64,000 bases of DNA. Source: Solanum dulcamara. Lineage: Eukaryota; Streptophyta; Magnoliopsida; Solanales; Solanaceae. The translations under genes and the position numbers were made by a program. The stretch is from contig NC_077238.1 of NCBI RefSeq assembly GCF_947179165.1, positions 58,552,757 through 58,616,756 of the forward strand, read 5' to 3'. The notes below the pieces were generated by a model that worked only from the letters and a program-made list of their open reading frames with translations, was not told the origin of the DNA and ran no database searches. Positions 21,626 through 34,512 of this stretch are shown here, piece by piece (the first letter of the stretch is position 1; each line of letters begins with the position of its first letter).

Positions 21626-23776
21626 TGTTATAGCTCGAAATCTTTTAAGCTAAGACACGAGCCATTCTTCTTATGCGTATAGCTTCGAGCCCGATGACTT
21701 CTAATTGTATATATGTTTTAGGATCAATTCCTTAAGTATTTGAAGTGTATTAGAGGTGAATTAGGGTCCTAAGGAACCTCTAATACTAAGTCGAGTTTAA
21801 AGATCCTTTACCGATTGAGTTTTCGTATAAGATCATATAAGGGTCAACTTGAAACGACCATATATCTCAGAATATTAAGAGTTAGATGACCTATGACCTA
21901 TAAAATTAAAGGTCTTTGAGTCTTCTTTCCAACTCCACTATGTTTGCCTCATTTTGAGTTCAAAGTAGAAAAGCTATGGCCAATTTACCTGAGGCTATCG
22001 CTGCAGCAGTTTAGGGCCTAGGGCGGCGCGCCACCAGTGCACCCGAAATTGACTTCAGTAGTTTGGGCCCTGGAGCAGTGGGCCAATAGTGAGCCCAAAC
22101 TCGATTTTTAGATTTTTCATAATAAAGGCATCTCAGACTTTACCCACCTTTTCCAAATATAATCCAAGCCATTTTGGGACTAAAATTCGTCCCTTATCAA
22201 CACCCTAAGGGTATTTTCTCCCATTTAACACTTAGAACGTTGAGAGAAGAGAATTGGAGAGAAGAAAGAAAGCTAGGGTTCAAGGTTTTCAAGCCATTCC
22301 TTCAAAGTCTCGATCGTTCCTTCGATTTCCACGTATGTAAGGCTAAACTAAAGAATGGACCTTGTTCTTCCATGTGCCCCATGATTGTGATAGGTTGATT
22401 TTTGAATGATTTGAGTCATCATGATTATGTTTCTTGAGAATTTCCTTAAATGTAACATATTTTACATAATATTGCATAATTGATATTTTCTAAGAAATTA
22501 TTTGTTGAAAAAATTATTTAAACTACTTATTTCATAAACCCTAATAGTATTTTGACTAATATTGGATGTATATGCCTAAGGATTGAGTCTAAAGCCTTGA
22601 ACTTGTGAATGCATGATTGTGGTTGGGATGTGAACATGATGATAGTCTTGATGAAACTTGATAGTCCTTTATATCTTCATAATTGAACCCAAGTGAATGG
22701 TCTCAATTGAATGTTGTCATAAATGATTTTCCAAACTACTATTAAATAAATAATTGGGATTGATTGGATAGTATGATTGGTTGAGAGTTTGATTGTGATA
22801 GAATCGATGAATTGGTAAGAGTCCAAATGAAACTTGTCGAATGACTAGATGGAACTGATTTGATTTGAGTCTTATGAGCATACTGAGTCTTGGGAAGAGT
22901 ATTGAGAACCGAATTGGGTAAGAGTATAGTTACAACTCAAATTTCATGAACTATGTAGCCAGCATAAGATTGAGGGTTAAACCTCTTAAGTCCCAAAATA
23001 ATTGACTTTGATTGTTGTGGATACAATGATAGTGATTCGTCCCTTACCTTGGCAAAGTATTGGATAGGTGTGGCAAAGACACCGCTTCGTTGAACATCAC
23101 CGGCTCATAGGTGATTGTTGTCGGTTAGAGAAACTCCCAAATATGATATGATTGTGCATGATAGGATTGTTTGATTGACATTGTAGATGATTGAGTCGAT
23201 TTGAAAAACGTATATGCTAAATTCTAAATTTGCATATCTTCTAAGTTAAGTCCTTGGAGTGTATTGATGAAATTGAGGTGAGTATTATTGACAATTTCTC
23301 CTTTCAGCTATTTTACATACTCGTATATTCCATGTACTGACGCCATTTGGCCTGCATCGTCTTATGATACAAATACAAGTGCTAGAGATCATGAATAGGT
23401 ACACCGTTGAATATCTATTTCCTTCCTGATAGTGGTGAGACCTCCTTGCTTTTTGAGGGATCATTTTTATTTCACTTGTTATTTTGAGTAGTTCTATTGA
23501 GGTAGCCATGACCTTGTCTCGACACCTTCTTAATGGTTGATTGAAGCTTCATAGACAGAGTCAGAGTCTGTTTTAAATCATACTTTTAGTATTGAGATAT
23601 GAGATTTGAGTTGACTTAACATTGTTTATTTGTTGGCTCACTTGAGTTTCTCCTTTGAGTGTTTTAAGTCTTCCACTGATATAAATGAATGAGTGATTTA
23701 ACCAAGTGGTTCTCTTGCAGCCAACAATAGTTTCCCAGTGTCGGCCACACCTAGGGTACCCTCTCGAGGCATGACA
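21626..23776 (+). repeat. Element C 5' LTR
   Basis: From TGTTATAGCTCG to GGCATGACA. It includes a short GC-rich palindrome-like part near 22005-22100 (GGGCGGCGCGCCACC) and the stretch near 23310-23375 that corresponds to the paired-hairpin module, here partly decayed. The open frame 22174-22398 recurs in the other LTR (27784-28008) only because the DNA repeats. Confidence 0.92.
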
Positions 23777-23794
23777 AACTTGGTATTAGAGTGC
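23777..23794 (+). other. Element C primer-binding site
   Basis: TTGGTATTAGAGTGC at 23780-23794, three bases after the LTR end. It is close to the initiator-methionine tRNA complement, with changes. Confidence 0.8.
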
Positions 23795-26700
23795 TAAGCG
23801 TCCTAGAGTGTCTATGAGGCCGTTTCTAGTAGAGTGTTGCTTATAAGTGTATCGTACACCATATTTATAATCAAGAGGCTTTAGGACATTAGGAATTGTT
23901 TCACCTTTTTCATATTCTGAGTTCGTGCAATAGCTTTTTACTCTATAAAAGTTCCTTTCTAATTCATGCGTTACTCAAATTAGTCTGACTACCTCTCATA
24001 CTCAAGGTGGTTGGAATAGTAAAACTCAAATTCTTATTGATGAGTTACTTTCAGATAAAGTATTTAGAGAGTAAAGAGATGACACTAGGATTGAGAGGAG
24101 ACGATTAGTGCGCTTAAGTCTATTGATTCGAAAGAATGCACTCTTATTCACTTGAATCATGCATTTGGCCAAAGCAAGATGTACTCCCAGACTCCCCTCT
24201 TTAAACCTTTCTTCAGATGTTATCTCTGAGAGGGAAGTTATATACCAAATTTGCTTAGTGTTACCACCCAAGAGAATGTGATTTGAGGTATTGTATGCTA
24301 TAATAGGTAGAGTTATCCTAGAGTTAAAAAGATGGAGTTAGAGGAGTAGAAACCAAATAGTGAGAAGGGTGGTTGGTTGAGGCATGTAACTAGAGTTATG
24401 TATCTAAAAAATGAGTGATGGGGTTATAAGTGAAGTCCCTTTTGGTTTTGACTAAAGAGTAGTAAGTATCCTCTAACTTTCATGATAGAAGGTAGAGGAA
24501 GAATTATTAGTTAGGATGAGTTAGAGTACGCTCAAACCAAGAGAGGAGTTTCATGTTGTGGTATCTTTGTGTTAGTAAATAGAATAAAAAGGGGGTAGTA
24601 GTCATGAGATGATATATCTAAGCTAGGCTTATGATTTTAAAGAGAGAGCTAATGTTATTTTAAGGGATATGAATATAAGTAGGCAATGAGGTGTAATGAA
24701 TAGGTAAATAGTACTTAGGTTATGAAAGGAGACGTGGTGATAAATTGTAATTAGATAGACAGAGAGACGAGGATCAATTACTTGTGATGAGGTTTTAAGT
24801 GGTTTAATATTTCGTAATCTTATCTAATAGTCATAAGTGAGTATAGTAAGCGAGAAGTGTGTTGATGTACATGTTTAGTAATAGTCCCTAAGCTTGAATT
24901 TTGATGAGCAATTTGAAAAAGGGGGATAGCATTATGAGTGTGATAGTGCTAGTTTTAAGATTTGATATGGTAGGCTTGATATGAGATATCCAAGAGATTT
25001 AGATATTTACATGTGAGGAGTGTATTTTATGAATGTGGGGTATGTGACCCTTAGATATAAATAGTGAATTGAGACTAAGTCATTTAGTAAAAAGAGGCTT
25101 AAGATGTGTATCCGAGAGAGTAGAAAGTTGTATGAGGCTCTAATTTTATGAGTTGCTATGATTGACTAGTTAGTATCCTTTAGTTTCTAATATAGAGAAG
25201 GCTGGATGTGAGTTTTTATTTTTATTTAGTATCCATAAGAATTAGGTGGATGGGAGTTGTATATAGATAATGATAAGTCTCCTATTATAGTTCAAGTTTC
25301 CTTCAGCTGAGTTGAGAATATGTGAACCTAGAAGATGAGTGTTAGCGGGCTAAATAGAAGAGGTTAGATCATAAGAGTTAGAGAAAGTGGATGTATACGC
25401 CAATAAGAGCAGTAAGTATAGAAAGATGCCTAAAGGATAGAATGAAGTTAAGAAAAGTATCTTAGAATGAGGCCCTAGTAGCGGTTTTATATCTTCGAGT
25501 ATAGTATAACCAAAGAGTTTAATTGTTCTTGTGAATAGTGATACTCTACCGCATAGAGCACTGTGCTTATAGCTAAGTGTAAAGAATCAGTCTGCAGGCT
25601 AAGAGTAGTGACTTTCGAGCTAAGGGTGACATGATAAAGGTAATGAACCAAATTGCGTCTTGAGTTTTAAAAAGTGATGAGTTGACCAGAATGAGACATC
25701 GGTGTTTTCCCATCTCGTACATTCCTTATACTTCAGTCTAGGTGATACCCTACACCTTCCATGTGTATGAGAGCCATACCCATGGACCAGACCCATGTAC
25801 TTCATATTGATTCATGTCCAGATTGAGAAGTGGTAACTTCCTTTAGTGATCCCGGTCTTATTCCTTGAATCTACAAATTTCCAGCCATATGTTTTATGGG
25901 ACATGATATGTGCTGTCATGTTTCAGAGTATGCTCATTTTCATAAACCCATGATATGACTTAAAAGGCTAGTGAGATAATGTTAGTTATGAATATTCTCA
26001 GAACATATTTCTTGAATGGATTGTGCTTATGATCTGTCGCTCTAAGCCCTTCCAATGATCCTTTCTTTTTAATCTTGATAGTGATATTGATGATAGTAGA
26101 TGAGTGGTCGCATATGAGACAAAATGGGTGTTTCTTATTGTGATAGTTGTGATGTGCTTATTACATTTAATGCTACAGACATGGGCGAAGAGAGAGATGG
26201 GATCTTCTTTTGTGAAATAGATAGGTAAGAGTATTTTGGTGTACCTCTTGGTAGAAGTTAATACAATTGCCGGTGCAAAGATGCTAAGATTGGCATAATA
26301 ATTCTTAAGAGATGTTGACCTCAAAGAATCCATAAAGTGGTTAGAATTATAGGCTTGCATGGTGGTGGTCATTATGTAAATAGTTGTAATAGGCTATTGA
26401 TTATTTCTTGTTCAGGGTTCAAGTAAGTGTATTAGAATGGTTATATAACTTGGCTTAAATGTGGTATTGATGACATCTGGATGAATGCACGATATATTAG
26501 GTGCTTCTTGATATGGACTCGAGGTTGGATGAATGTAAAGGAAATGAGTAGTACTCTTGAGATGAGGTTCTCTATAGAGGTATAGAACATGAAGCTTGTG
26601 GTCTAGATTAGCATTATTATATTATGTGTAGTACCCTGTGACTTAGTATTAGGCTTGAACATAATATGAGCATGCAGTTAGACTTGGAGTCCTAGGCCTT

Positions 26701-27231
26701 GGTGAAGGTAGTCATATGTATCCTTGTGGGAGTTATGAGTTGCAACTGAAAAAGAGTTATATATAGAAAAACGAGTATTTAAGCTCGAAAGCTATCAGTC
26801 ATGTCGCTTAATTAATAGTGGTCATACCCTTATATCATGATCATAAGCCTCTTTCCCAATGTTATGAGAAATACTGTTGAAAATATTGTAGATTATAGCA
26901 CTCCTCACATCTGTTCTTCAGTATCTATGTTGAAGGTAATGCTCCTATTCCTATCTCTGAGATAGCACCTTCTTGAGTTAGAGTAATTGAGTGAGTTATT
27001 CACAAACTTGAGTCTTTGAGTTCTTTCCTTCTAATGATGATATTGATGGTAATATTCCTTTTTCCTATCTTAGAGTTGAAGTTCATTCCGTGTTTAAGTA
27101 TATGATAAGAATTCTTGAGTTTGAGTAATGATGGATTGATTGTTTGAGTGTTTGAATATCTGAGTTCTTGATTTACGCTCGTGCTTGGTGTAACTTCCAA
27201 GTTTGGTCATCATTTAAGGATGAGTGATCCC
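23795..27231 (+). other. Element C interior, no recognisable coding sequence
   Basis: About 3.4 kb. The first 150 bases resemble the gag leader of related elements (CCTAGAGTGTCTATGAGGCC, then ATTAGGAATTG). After that I see only short frames and no FIDD, HHCC, DSG or zinc-knuckle motifs. The last 200 bases (about 27035-27230) match the untranslated 3' region of element A at 17085-17280. The purine- and G-rich wording of the + strand between 24300 and 25500 is uniform and could be a conserved non-coding interior. Confidence 0.7.
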
Positions 27232-27244
27232 AAGAGGGAGATAT
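27232..27244 (+). other. Element C polypurine tract
   Basis: AAGAGGGAGATAT directly before the LTR start TGTTATACC. Confidence 0.85.
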
Positions 27245-29434
27245 TGTTATACCTCAAAATTTTTAAGCTAGGTCCTGAGCTATTCTTCTTATGCATATAG
27301 GCTCGTGATCGATGAATTCTAATTGTATCTATGTTTTATGATCAATTCCTAAGTATTTGAATTGTATTAGAGGTGAATTGGGGTCCTAAGGAACCTCTAG
27401 TACTAAGTCGAGTTCAAAGATCCTTTATAGACTGAGTTTTCATATAAGATCATATAAGAGACAACTTCAAATGACCATATATCTCAGAATATTAAGATTT
27501 ATGTGGCCATGACCTATCAAATTAAACTTTGAGTCCTCTTTCCCACGCCACCAAGTTCGCCTAATTTTGAATTCAGAGTAAAAAGTTATGACCATTTTAC
27601 CTGAGGCTATTGCTGCAGCAGTTTAGGGCCTGAGGAGGCGGACCATCAGCGCACCCGAAATTGACTTAAGTAGTTGGGCCTTTGGCGCAGCGTGCCAGTA
27701 GTGCGCCAAACCTATTTTCTGATATTCCTTAATACAGGGTATTTTAGACTTTTTCTACCTTTTCCAAACTTAACCCAACGGTTTTGGAACTAGAATTCGT
27801 CCCTTATCAATACCCTAAGGGTATTTTCTCTCATTTAATACTTAGAACATTGAGAGAAGATAATTGGAGAGAGGAAAGAAAGTTAGGGTTCAAGATTTTC
27901 AAGCCATTCCTTCAAAGGCTCGATCATTTCTTTGATTTCCATGTATGTAAGGCTAATCTAAAGCATGGACATTGTTCTTCCATGTGCTCCATGATTGTGA
28001 TAGGTTGATTTGTGAATGAATTGTGTCCCCATGATTGTTTTTCTTGAGAATTTCCTTAAATGTAACATATTTTACATAATATTGCATAATTGATGTTTTC
28101 TAAGAAATTATTTTTTGAAAATATTATTTAAACTACTTATTTCATAAACCCTAATAGTATTTTGACTAATATTGGATGTCTATGCCTAAGGATTGAGTCT
28201 AGAGCCTTGAACTTGTGAATGGATGATTTTGATAGGAATGTGAGCATGATGATAGTCTTGATGAAACTTGATAGTCCTTTGTATCTTTATAATTGAACCC
28301 AAGCGAATGGTCTCAGCTGAATGTTTTCATAAATGATTGTCCAAACTACTATTAAATAAATGATTAGTATTGATTGGATAGTATGATTGTTTGAGAGGTT
28401 GATTGTGATAGAATCGATGAATTGGTAAGAGTTCAAATGAGACTTGTCGAATGACTAGATAGAACTGATTTGATTTGAGTCGTATGAGCATATTGAGTCT
28501 TGGAAGGAGTATTGAGAACTAAATTGGGTAAGAGTATAGTTATATTCAAATTCCATGAACTACTTAGCAAGCGTAGGATTGAGGGTTAAACCTCTTAAGT
28601 CCCAAAATGATGGACTTTGATTGATTATGGATCCAATGATAGTGATCCGTCCCTTACCTTAGAAAAGTATTGGATGAGTGTGGCAACAACATCGCTTCAT
28701 TGTACATCACTGGCTCATAGGTGATGATTTTCGGTTAGAGAAACTCCCAAATAGGATATGATCGTACATGATAGGATTGTTTGGTTGTGATTGTAGATGA
28801 TGTAGTCGATTTGAATTTTTTTTCTAAATTATAAATTTTCATATCTTCTGAGTTGAGTCCTTTGAGTGTATTCATGAGATTGAGGTGAGTATTGTTGACA
28901 ATTTCTCCTTTCAGCTATTTTACATACTCGTATATTCTATGTAATTTCTCTATTTGGCGTGCATCATTTTATGATGCAGATACAGGCGCTAGAGATCATC
29001 TACAGGAGCTCCATTGAAGATCTATTCCCTTCCTGATAGTGGTGCAACCTCCTCGCTTTCGGAGGGATTATTTTAATATCATTTGTTTTGAGTTGTTCTT
29101 TTGAGGTAGCCGTGAGCTTGACTCAGACCTTCTTGGTAGTTGATAAAAGCTTTATGGACAGAGTCAGAGTTGAGTTAGAATGGTACTTGTCAAAGTTTGT
29201 TTTAAATCATACTTTTAGTATTGTGATATGAGATTTGAGTTAACTTTTAACATTGTTTATTTAAACAATTTTTCATTGAATAATCATTGTTGGCTCTCTT
29301 GAGTTTCTCCTTTGAATTTTTTTAAATCTTCTGCTGATATGAATAACTAAGTGATTTGACCAAGTAGTTTGCTCGGGGCGAGTAATGATCTCTGAGTGTC
29401 CTCCACGCCTAGAGTACCCTCTCGGGACATGACA
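27245..29434 (+). repeat. Element C 3' LTR
   Basis: From TGTTATACCTC to GGACATGACA. It carries a perfect hairpin, TGCATCAT-TTT-ATGATGCA (28960-28978), at the place of the paired-hairpin module. Confidence 0.92.
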
Positions 29435-29748
29435 TCTTACCATAACTAATTGGAAAAGAAATAATTTATAAAATAGAAATTGTTCCAAGAATAGTAAGGG
29501 ATATGTTTGGTCTAGTTTAATTAGACTAAAAAAAGTCAAAAATTTAATTTGTTGAATAGAGGGTAGGAAAATGTAGAAACGTGGGAGAGTAGATGATGAG
29601 AAGGAGGGTGTAATCAAGGAAATTCAAGAAGTGACTTTTCGGATTTTTTATACCACATATAAATTTTACAAATAAATGAGTAAAGACTATAGAACCTAAG
29701 TTTTTTGTCATTTCTTTCTCGATAAAATTCAATGACGAATAAACATTA
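29435..29748. other. Spacer beginning with element C target duplication
   Basis: TCTTA at 29435-29439 is the right target-site copy. The rest is AT-rich with no gene seen; open frames on the minus strand here have no family resemblance. Confidence 0.55.
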
Positions 29749-29972
29749 TCCCTTCTGTTTTAATTGGATTGTTCTGTTTTGACTTGATATGAAATTTAAG
29801 AAAGTAATTTTTTTAAATCTTGTGGTTTTAAATCAAAGATATGCAGTATCAAAATGTCTTATTTTTTCTAAATATGTCATTAAAAAATTAAAAATTAAAA
29901 TTATCAAAAGAAAAAAAAGACATAATTTTTAAAATCGACTAAAAAATGATAAACGAATTGAAAAGGAGAGAG
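29749..29972. mobile_element. Decayed Stowaway-like MITE
   Basis: About 224 bases between TA dinucleotides (29747-29748 and 29973-29974). The left end TCCCTTCTGTTTTAATT and the complement of the right end, CTCTCTCCTTTTCAATT, are both degraded forms of the CTCCCTCCGTTTC terminal repeat of plant Tc1/mariner MITEs. No coding capacity. Confidence 0.55.
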
Positions 29973-30060
29973 TAGTAATATTTTTTCTCATGCCAAACCT
30001 CTTTTCTTAATTACAACGTGTCAAAGAGTTTGTTCTATTGAATAATAGAATGTGAAAGGT

Positions 30061-30085
30061 GGGGGGCGGGGGGGGGGGGGGGGGG
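30061..30085. repeat. G homopolymer, 18 bases after an interrupted G6C
   Basis: GGGGGG, one C, then 18 G (30068-30085). In a background this AT-rich it stands out; it could form G-quadruplexes or reflect a hard-to-read assembly spot. Confidence 0.95.
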
Positions 30086-30401
30086 TTCCATATTTATGTA
30101 GAGAGAAGAGAGAATAAAGATAATACTTGATGTTTATACCACGAGCATACTGCATTGTTTTGTTTTAATGCAGTCAGAACAATTAAAAAATAATTGAAAA
30201 ACAATGAAATCATTGCTGATGTCGAGTATGTAAGAACGAACATTGATACATCACTTTTGAAATAAAACCGAATGTGTAGGATGGTTTAATATATGCACCG
30301 CATGGTGATATTTGATTGTTGGACAAGTGCCTTTTTGATAAGTGATTGTTGGACAAGTGCCTTTAGAGATGTTTTGCTTTATAAAATTGAGAAAATAGAT
30401 A
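30086..30401. other. Spacer with a 22-bp direct duplication
   Basis: TGATTGTTGGACAAGTGCCT occurs at 30313 and again at 30343. No gene seen. The sequence ends where the match to the D LTR begins. Confidence 0.7.
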
Positions 30402-31588
30402 GAATAAAAGTCATGTCCTCAATATAATGAGGACTCACCAACTCCTTGAGAATCTAGGGCAACTCTAGCCATGAATAAGATGATCGAGAATGTCGTCCGA
30501 CCCTATATTATGAGACAATATTGCCAAAATATATGTTAGTATGTTTGAATGTACTAAGTATGTGAGATATGCATGAACAAGTAAAGGAATATGAACAATA
30601 TGCCATAAGATGCATGACCAATCATAACGAACATGAATAGAACTTAAAGCATTTGAAAACATATGAAGCTCATGATCAATGCATATCATAAAACTTTATC
30701 ATAAACTTATAGATTAACTTCAACTTTTGTGGGATAAAACCTTTAATCGACATATAAGACCATGTGAGCTATTACATTGAATTTGATGGAACCTTCATCA
30801 ATAAGAGGGTGGCTACCATGCCAGCGTGTACATCGTCATGTTACTCATCTCAACTCAACTCAACTATGCTATATGTTGATCCACTAGCTAGGCCATGAAG
30901 GCAATCCTACGTGGGCAACGTAGTTTGGGACTTTAGGTTGCTACTAGAATTTCCTTGGGTAACTAACTGCGTAACCCCACTGAACCCCACCTATAAGTCC
31001 TCTCGATTCTTAGTCAATATCCCATCAAAAACTCTTCAAAACATGATAATAACATAGTAGGGAAAGATAGTAACTTCCTATCAATCCATCTTTAAAATAT
31101 ATTAGGAATAACTCATTTACTTAGTGGTTCATAAGAATTCATAACTTTGGTGTGAATTGTGCTTATCACCATCTTTAACATGATTTAGTGAGAATTGGAC
31201 TTATCACACCATAATAACTTCTTTGATATTAACTTTGATCATCATCATAACTTTCATTATAAAATCATAATCTCAACTTTAAATCATGAAAACTTTACTT
31301 GAAGATCATTGAACTCATAATCTATTCATGAAAATCATCTTTAACTTCATAATCTTAACTTGGAAATAGCTTCATGCATGGGCATTCATAATTCAACTTA
31401 AAATCATGAAATTCATATGAAAACATGCATATAATGATCATTGATAATATCTAAAATAACGAAATTAAATCATACCAATGCAATTCATCAAAACTAGGGT
31501 TCATAATTCAATTGAAATTGGAAGAAACTTTGAGAAAACCTTGGGACTTCATGGGTGAAAGAAACCCTTGAATAAATCCCCACATACC
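30402..31588 (-). repeat. Element D 3' LTR, outer part (truncated)
   Basis: Matches 45676-46835 of the D 5' LTR. About 285 bases expected at the outer (left) end, equal to 45391-45675, are absent, so this LTR is truncated. A decayed AGTAYRTT hairpin lies near 30536-30565. The reading is interrupted at 31588 by element E. Confidence 0.88.
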
Positions 31589-33098
31589 TGTTATGACCCA
31601 AAATGGACCATGAGTGGCACCCACACTTAACCTCCTAGGTGGGAGAACCAACGATACAAACCCCAACTTACATTAATAATTCAACTTATAAACCACAACA
31701 ATGATGCGGAAGCTCAATCTTATTAAAGTCAGAAATAACAAAAGCCACTAGAATCTATTATACAACGTTCCCCAAAATCTGAGAGTCATCACATTAGGAA
31801 ATCTAAATTCTAAAACTAAGTCTGAAAATGTCAAACACCAGACTAAATAAATAACAAAATATATCCAAAAATTAAGGACACCATGTCATGACCAAGAAAA
31901 TCTATCATGAGCTAGAAGGATAGGTAACCCTGAAATCTTATAAACTGGAGACTGGATAGAGCTAAGGTCGAGTTGAAGTCGGTGGAACACTCGCTTCACT
32001 CCATAAAATAAAACAAAGAATAGATACAAGTAGCGGTTAGTACAGGACAACATGTACTAAGTAGGTATCATCGGCCGACTCAAAATAGAAATCAATATGG
32101 ATAAAGTAGTAGTGGGAAATAAACCATAGCACTTAACAGGCGGAAACCAACAAGATCAAGATCAAATAACCACACAATGAATAATTACATAACTAGTCAA
32201 CAATATCAAGACCACACATGAGGACTCAGGCCTCCATATCATGTTCTTTTGGAAAATGAGTTATTGGAGACTGGGTAGCATTAAGTCATTTTTAGTTGTT
32301 TTTCTTTAATATTATCATGCCAGAACGTGACACCCAATCCAATAATACCATTTTGGAATGTGACACCCGATCCAATAATACCATGTCAGATTGTGGCACC
32401 CGATCCAAATATACCATATTGGAATGTGACACTCGATCTAATATAATTAATTTAGCATTATTTATTATTATATTCTACTTCATTAGCAATATTTTATCAA
32501 GTCTTCTTTACTCAAGACACCATTTTTGATAGGGAAATTTCAAGATTATAGATTTCACAGTCTTGAAATTTCAGACCAATCACACAACATACCAACCATC
32601 CAACCACAACAATTAAATATATAGTAAACTTCACACATTACTCAATGACTATCAATCGCTATTAAGAGTCTATCTATGATATAGAATAAAACCATAACCT
32701 ACCTCAATCAAAAAACCGAAGTAAAGCAAGCTAATCCACCAATGCCTTTTCTTTCTTCAATGCCTCACATTTCCAATTTATCAAGTATACAATATTCATA
32801 AGCAAACGAGTCCGTAGACACCCATATTACTATATGTCTATTCTAGATCCAAAACTCACCTAATTCTATAATCAATTTCTTAAATCTCAAGTCTAGAGTT
32901 AAGTCTTAACTCCTTCAAATATCATAAATCTAATGATATTCGTATGATATAATATATTTAATAAATAATTATATCTACCAATATATCAGAACTTAAAATC
33001 TTAACATGATACCAAATAGAGAATTCCAACATAGATTCAAGTTTTTTAAAAAGGATAGAATTAAAACTTCATCCATGGATAGGAATGAAAAAAAAGTT
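31589..33098 (-). repeat. Element E 3' LTR, truncated
   Basis: Matches 37411-38984 of the 5' LTR. The first 578 or so bases of the LTR (minus-strand sense), the PPT and the end of pol are missing; the match stops in GAAAAAAAAG at 33098 and integrase sequence starts at once. A hairpin TTAGTACA/TGTACTAA lies at 32037-32060. Confidence 0.88.
32321..32440. repeat. 33-bp tandem array in E 3' LTR, about 4 copies
   Basis: Units of 33 bases starting around GTGACACCCGATCC and running into AATAATACCAT. The 5' LTR has about 6 copies at 38140-38330. Confidence 0.9.
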
Positions 33099-34266
33099 TC
33101 CATAAGGCTCCTTCTCATAAGACAAATTCTCATCAAGCAAGACCGAATCCAAGCGAATAATATAGTTTCCATCACCATGATATTTCTTTAGCATAGACAC
33201 ATAAGACACTGGGTGCACTTCAGAAAAACCTGGAGGTAAAGGTAATTCATTGGCCACCTCTCCAACACGCTTAAGAACTTCAAACGACCCAATATACCTC
33301 GGACTGAGCTTACCTCGCTTATCGAATCTAACCACACTCTTCATGGGTGAAATATTCAACAACACTTGCTCTCCCTCCATAAACTCCATGTCCCTGATCT
33401 TTCAGTCTGTATACTCCTTCTGCCTGCTCTGAGCTGCTAGAAGCTTCTCCTGAATGAATTTCACCTTCTCTAATGATTTCCTCAAAAGATCAGTTCCCCA
33501 AGGTCTCACCTTAAACGAATTAAACCAACCAATAGGAGACCTACATCTCCTTCTATATAATGACTCAAATGGATCCATATCAATACTTGAGTGATAGCTA
33601 TTATTATACGAAAACTTTGTGAAGGGTAGGAACTGATCTCAATGACCACCAAAATATATCATGTATGCACAAAGCATATACTCTAGCACTTGAATTATCC
33701 TCTCAGACTGCCTATCGGTCTGAGGGTGAAATGCAGTACTAAGATCCAATCCAAAAGTTAGAAGTAAATTGCGTACCTCTATCTGATATGATAGAAATCG
33801 GAACTCTATATAATCGAATAATGTCGTGGATATAGAGTTTAGCTAACTTCTCTACATCATAAGTTACCATAACTAGAATGAAGTAAGCAGTCTTAGTTAA
33901 CCTATCAACAATCACCGATATCAAATCAAACTTACCTAATGTCTTTGGAAGGCCGACCATAAAATCCATTGCAATCCTTTCCCACTTCCATTCAGGAATG
34001 AGCATTCTTTGAAGTGTCCCTCCAGAACTTTGGTGTTCATATTTTACCTGTTGACAATTTGGACAATGGGCAACAAAATAAAAAATGTCACGCTTTATTC
34101 TTTTCCCCCAATAATGCTGTCTCAGATCGTAATACATCTTTGTTGCACCATGATGTATAGAGTAGCTTGAACTGTGAGCCTCTGCAAGAGTAGTCTGAAT
34201 CAAATTATCAATATGGGGCACACATACCCGCCCCTTAATTCTCAAGATGCCCTCCTTATCGATCAC
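33099..34266 (-). pseudogene. Element E integrase
   Basis: Integrase inserts the cDNA. The 175-codon frame 33739-34266 has the zinc finger (HSSSYSIHHG...CPNCQQVK) and the core Asp residues in MDFMVGL and IISDRGTQFTSNF. The Glu part follows after a stop in shifted frames (near 33690-33720), then DPFESLYRRRCRSPIGWF near 33540. Frame 33069-33389 holds MKSVVRFDKRGKLSPRYIG and ends in LDENLSYEKE at the deletion junction, where it runs into LTR sequence. No chromodomain remains, because the deletion took it. Confidence 0.92.
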
Positions 34267-34284
34267 AACCTCTTTGGCCTCTCC

Positions 34285-34512
34285 CTACAAAACCATATCA
34301 CGAATCTGGCTCAGCTTCTCATCATCAAACTTCTTTTCTTCAATCTTGTCAAGGAAAAAAGATCTTGCCTCCACATAGGCCAATAATCCTCTTTTCTCCG
34401 TTACTTCCAACCTCATAAAGTTATTAGCTAGAGTTTGAGCTTCTCTAGCCAATGGACGTCTAGAAACCTGCAAATGAGCTAACTTTCCAATGCTCCCTGC
34501 TTTTTTGCTCAA
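34285..34512 (-). pseudogene. Element E pol, linker between RNase H and integrase
   Basis: A 75-codon frame with SKKAGSIGKLAHLQVSRRPL and FLDKIEEKKFDDEKLSQIRD. It is the stretch that in this family joins the ADALSRK end of RNase H to the integrase zinc finger. Confidence 0.8.

Larger units (their letters stand above)
21626..29434 (+). mobile_element. Element C: large LTR retrotransposon derivative without coding interior
   Basis: Two LTRs of 2151 and 2190 bases flank a 3468-base interior, with PBS, PPT and a 5-bp target duplication in the right places. In 60 aligned bases (22201-22260 against 27811-27870) I counted 5 differences. No RT, integrase, protease or Gag motif is readable in any frame of the interior. 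This fits a LARD-like (large retrotransposon derivative) element that moves with proteins from a relative, possibly the element A family, whose LTR end and 3' leader it resembles. Extreme decay of an ordinary element is the alternative. Confidence 0.8.

Noticed and set aside
22174..22398. A 74-codon frame repeated almost identically at 27784-28008
   Set aside because: The repetition reflects the two LTRs of element C, not conservation of a protein.
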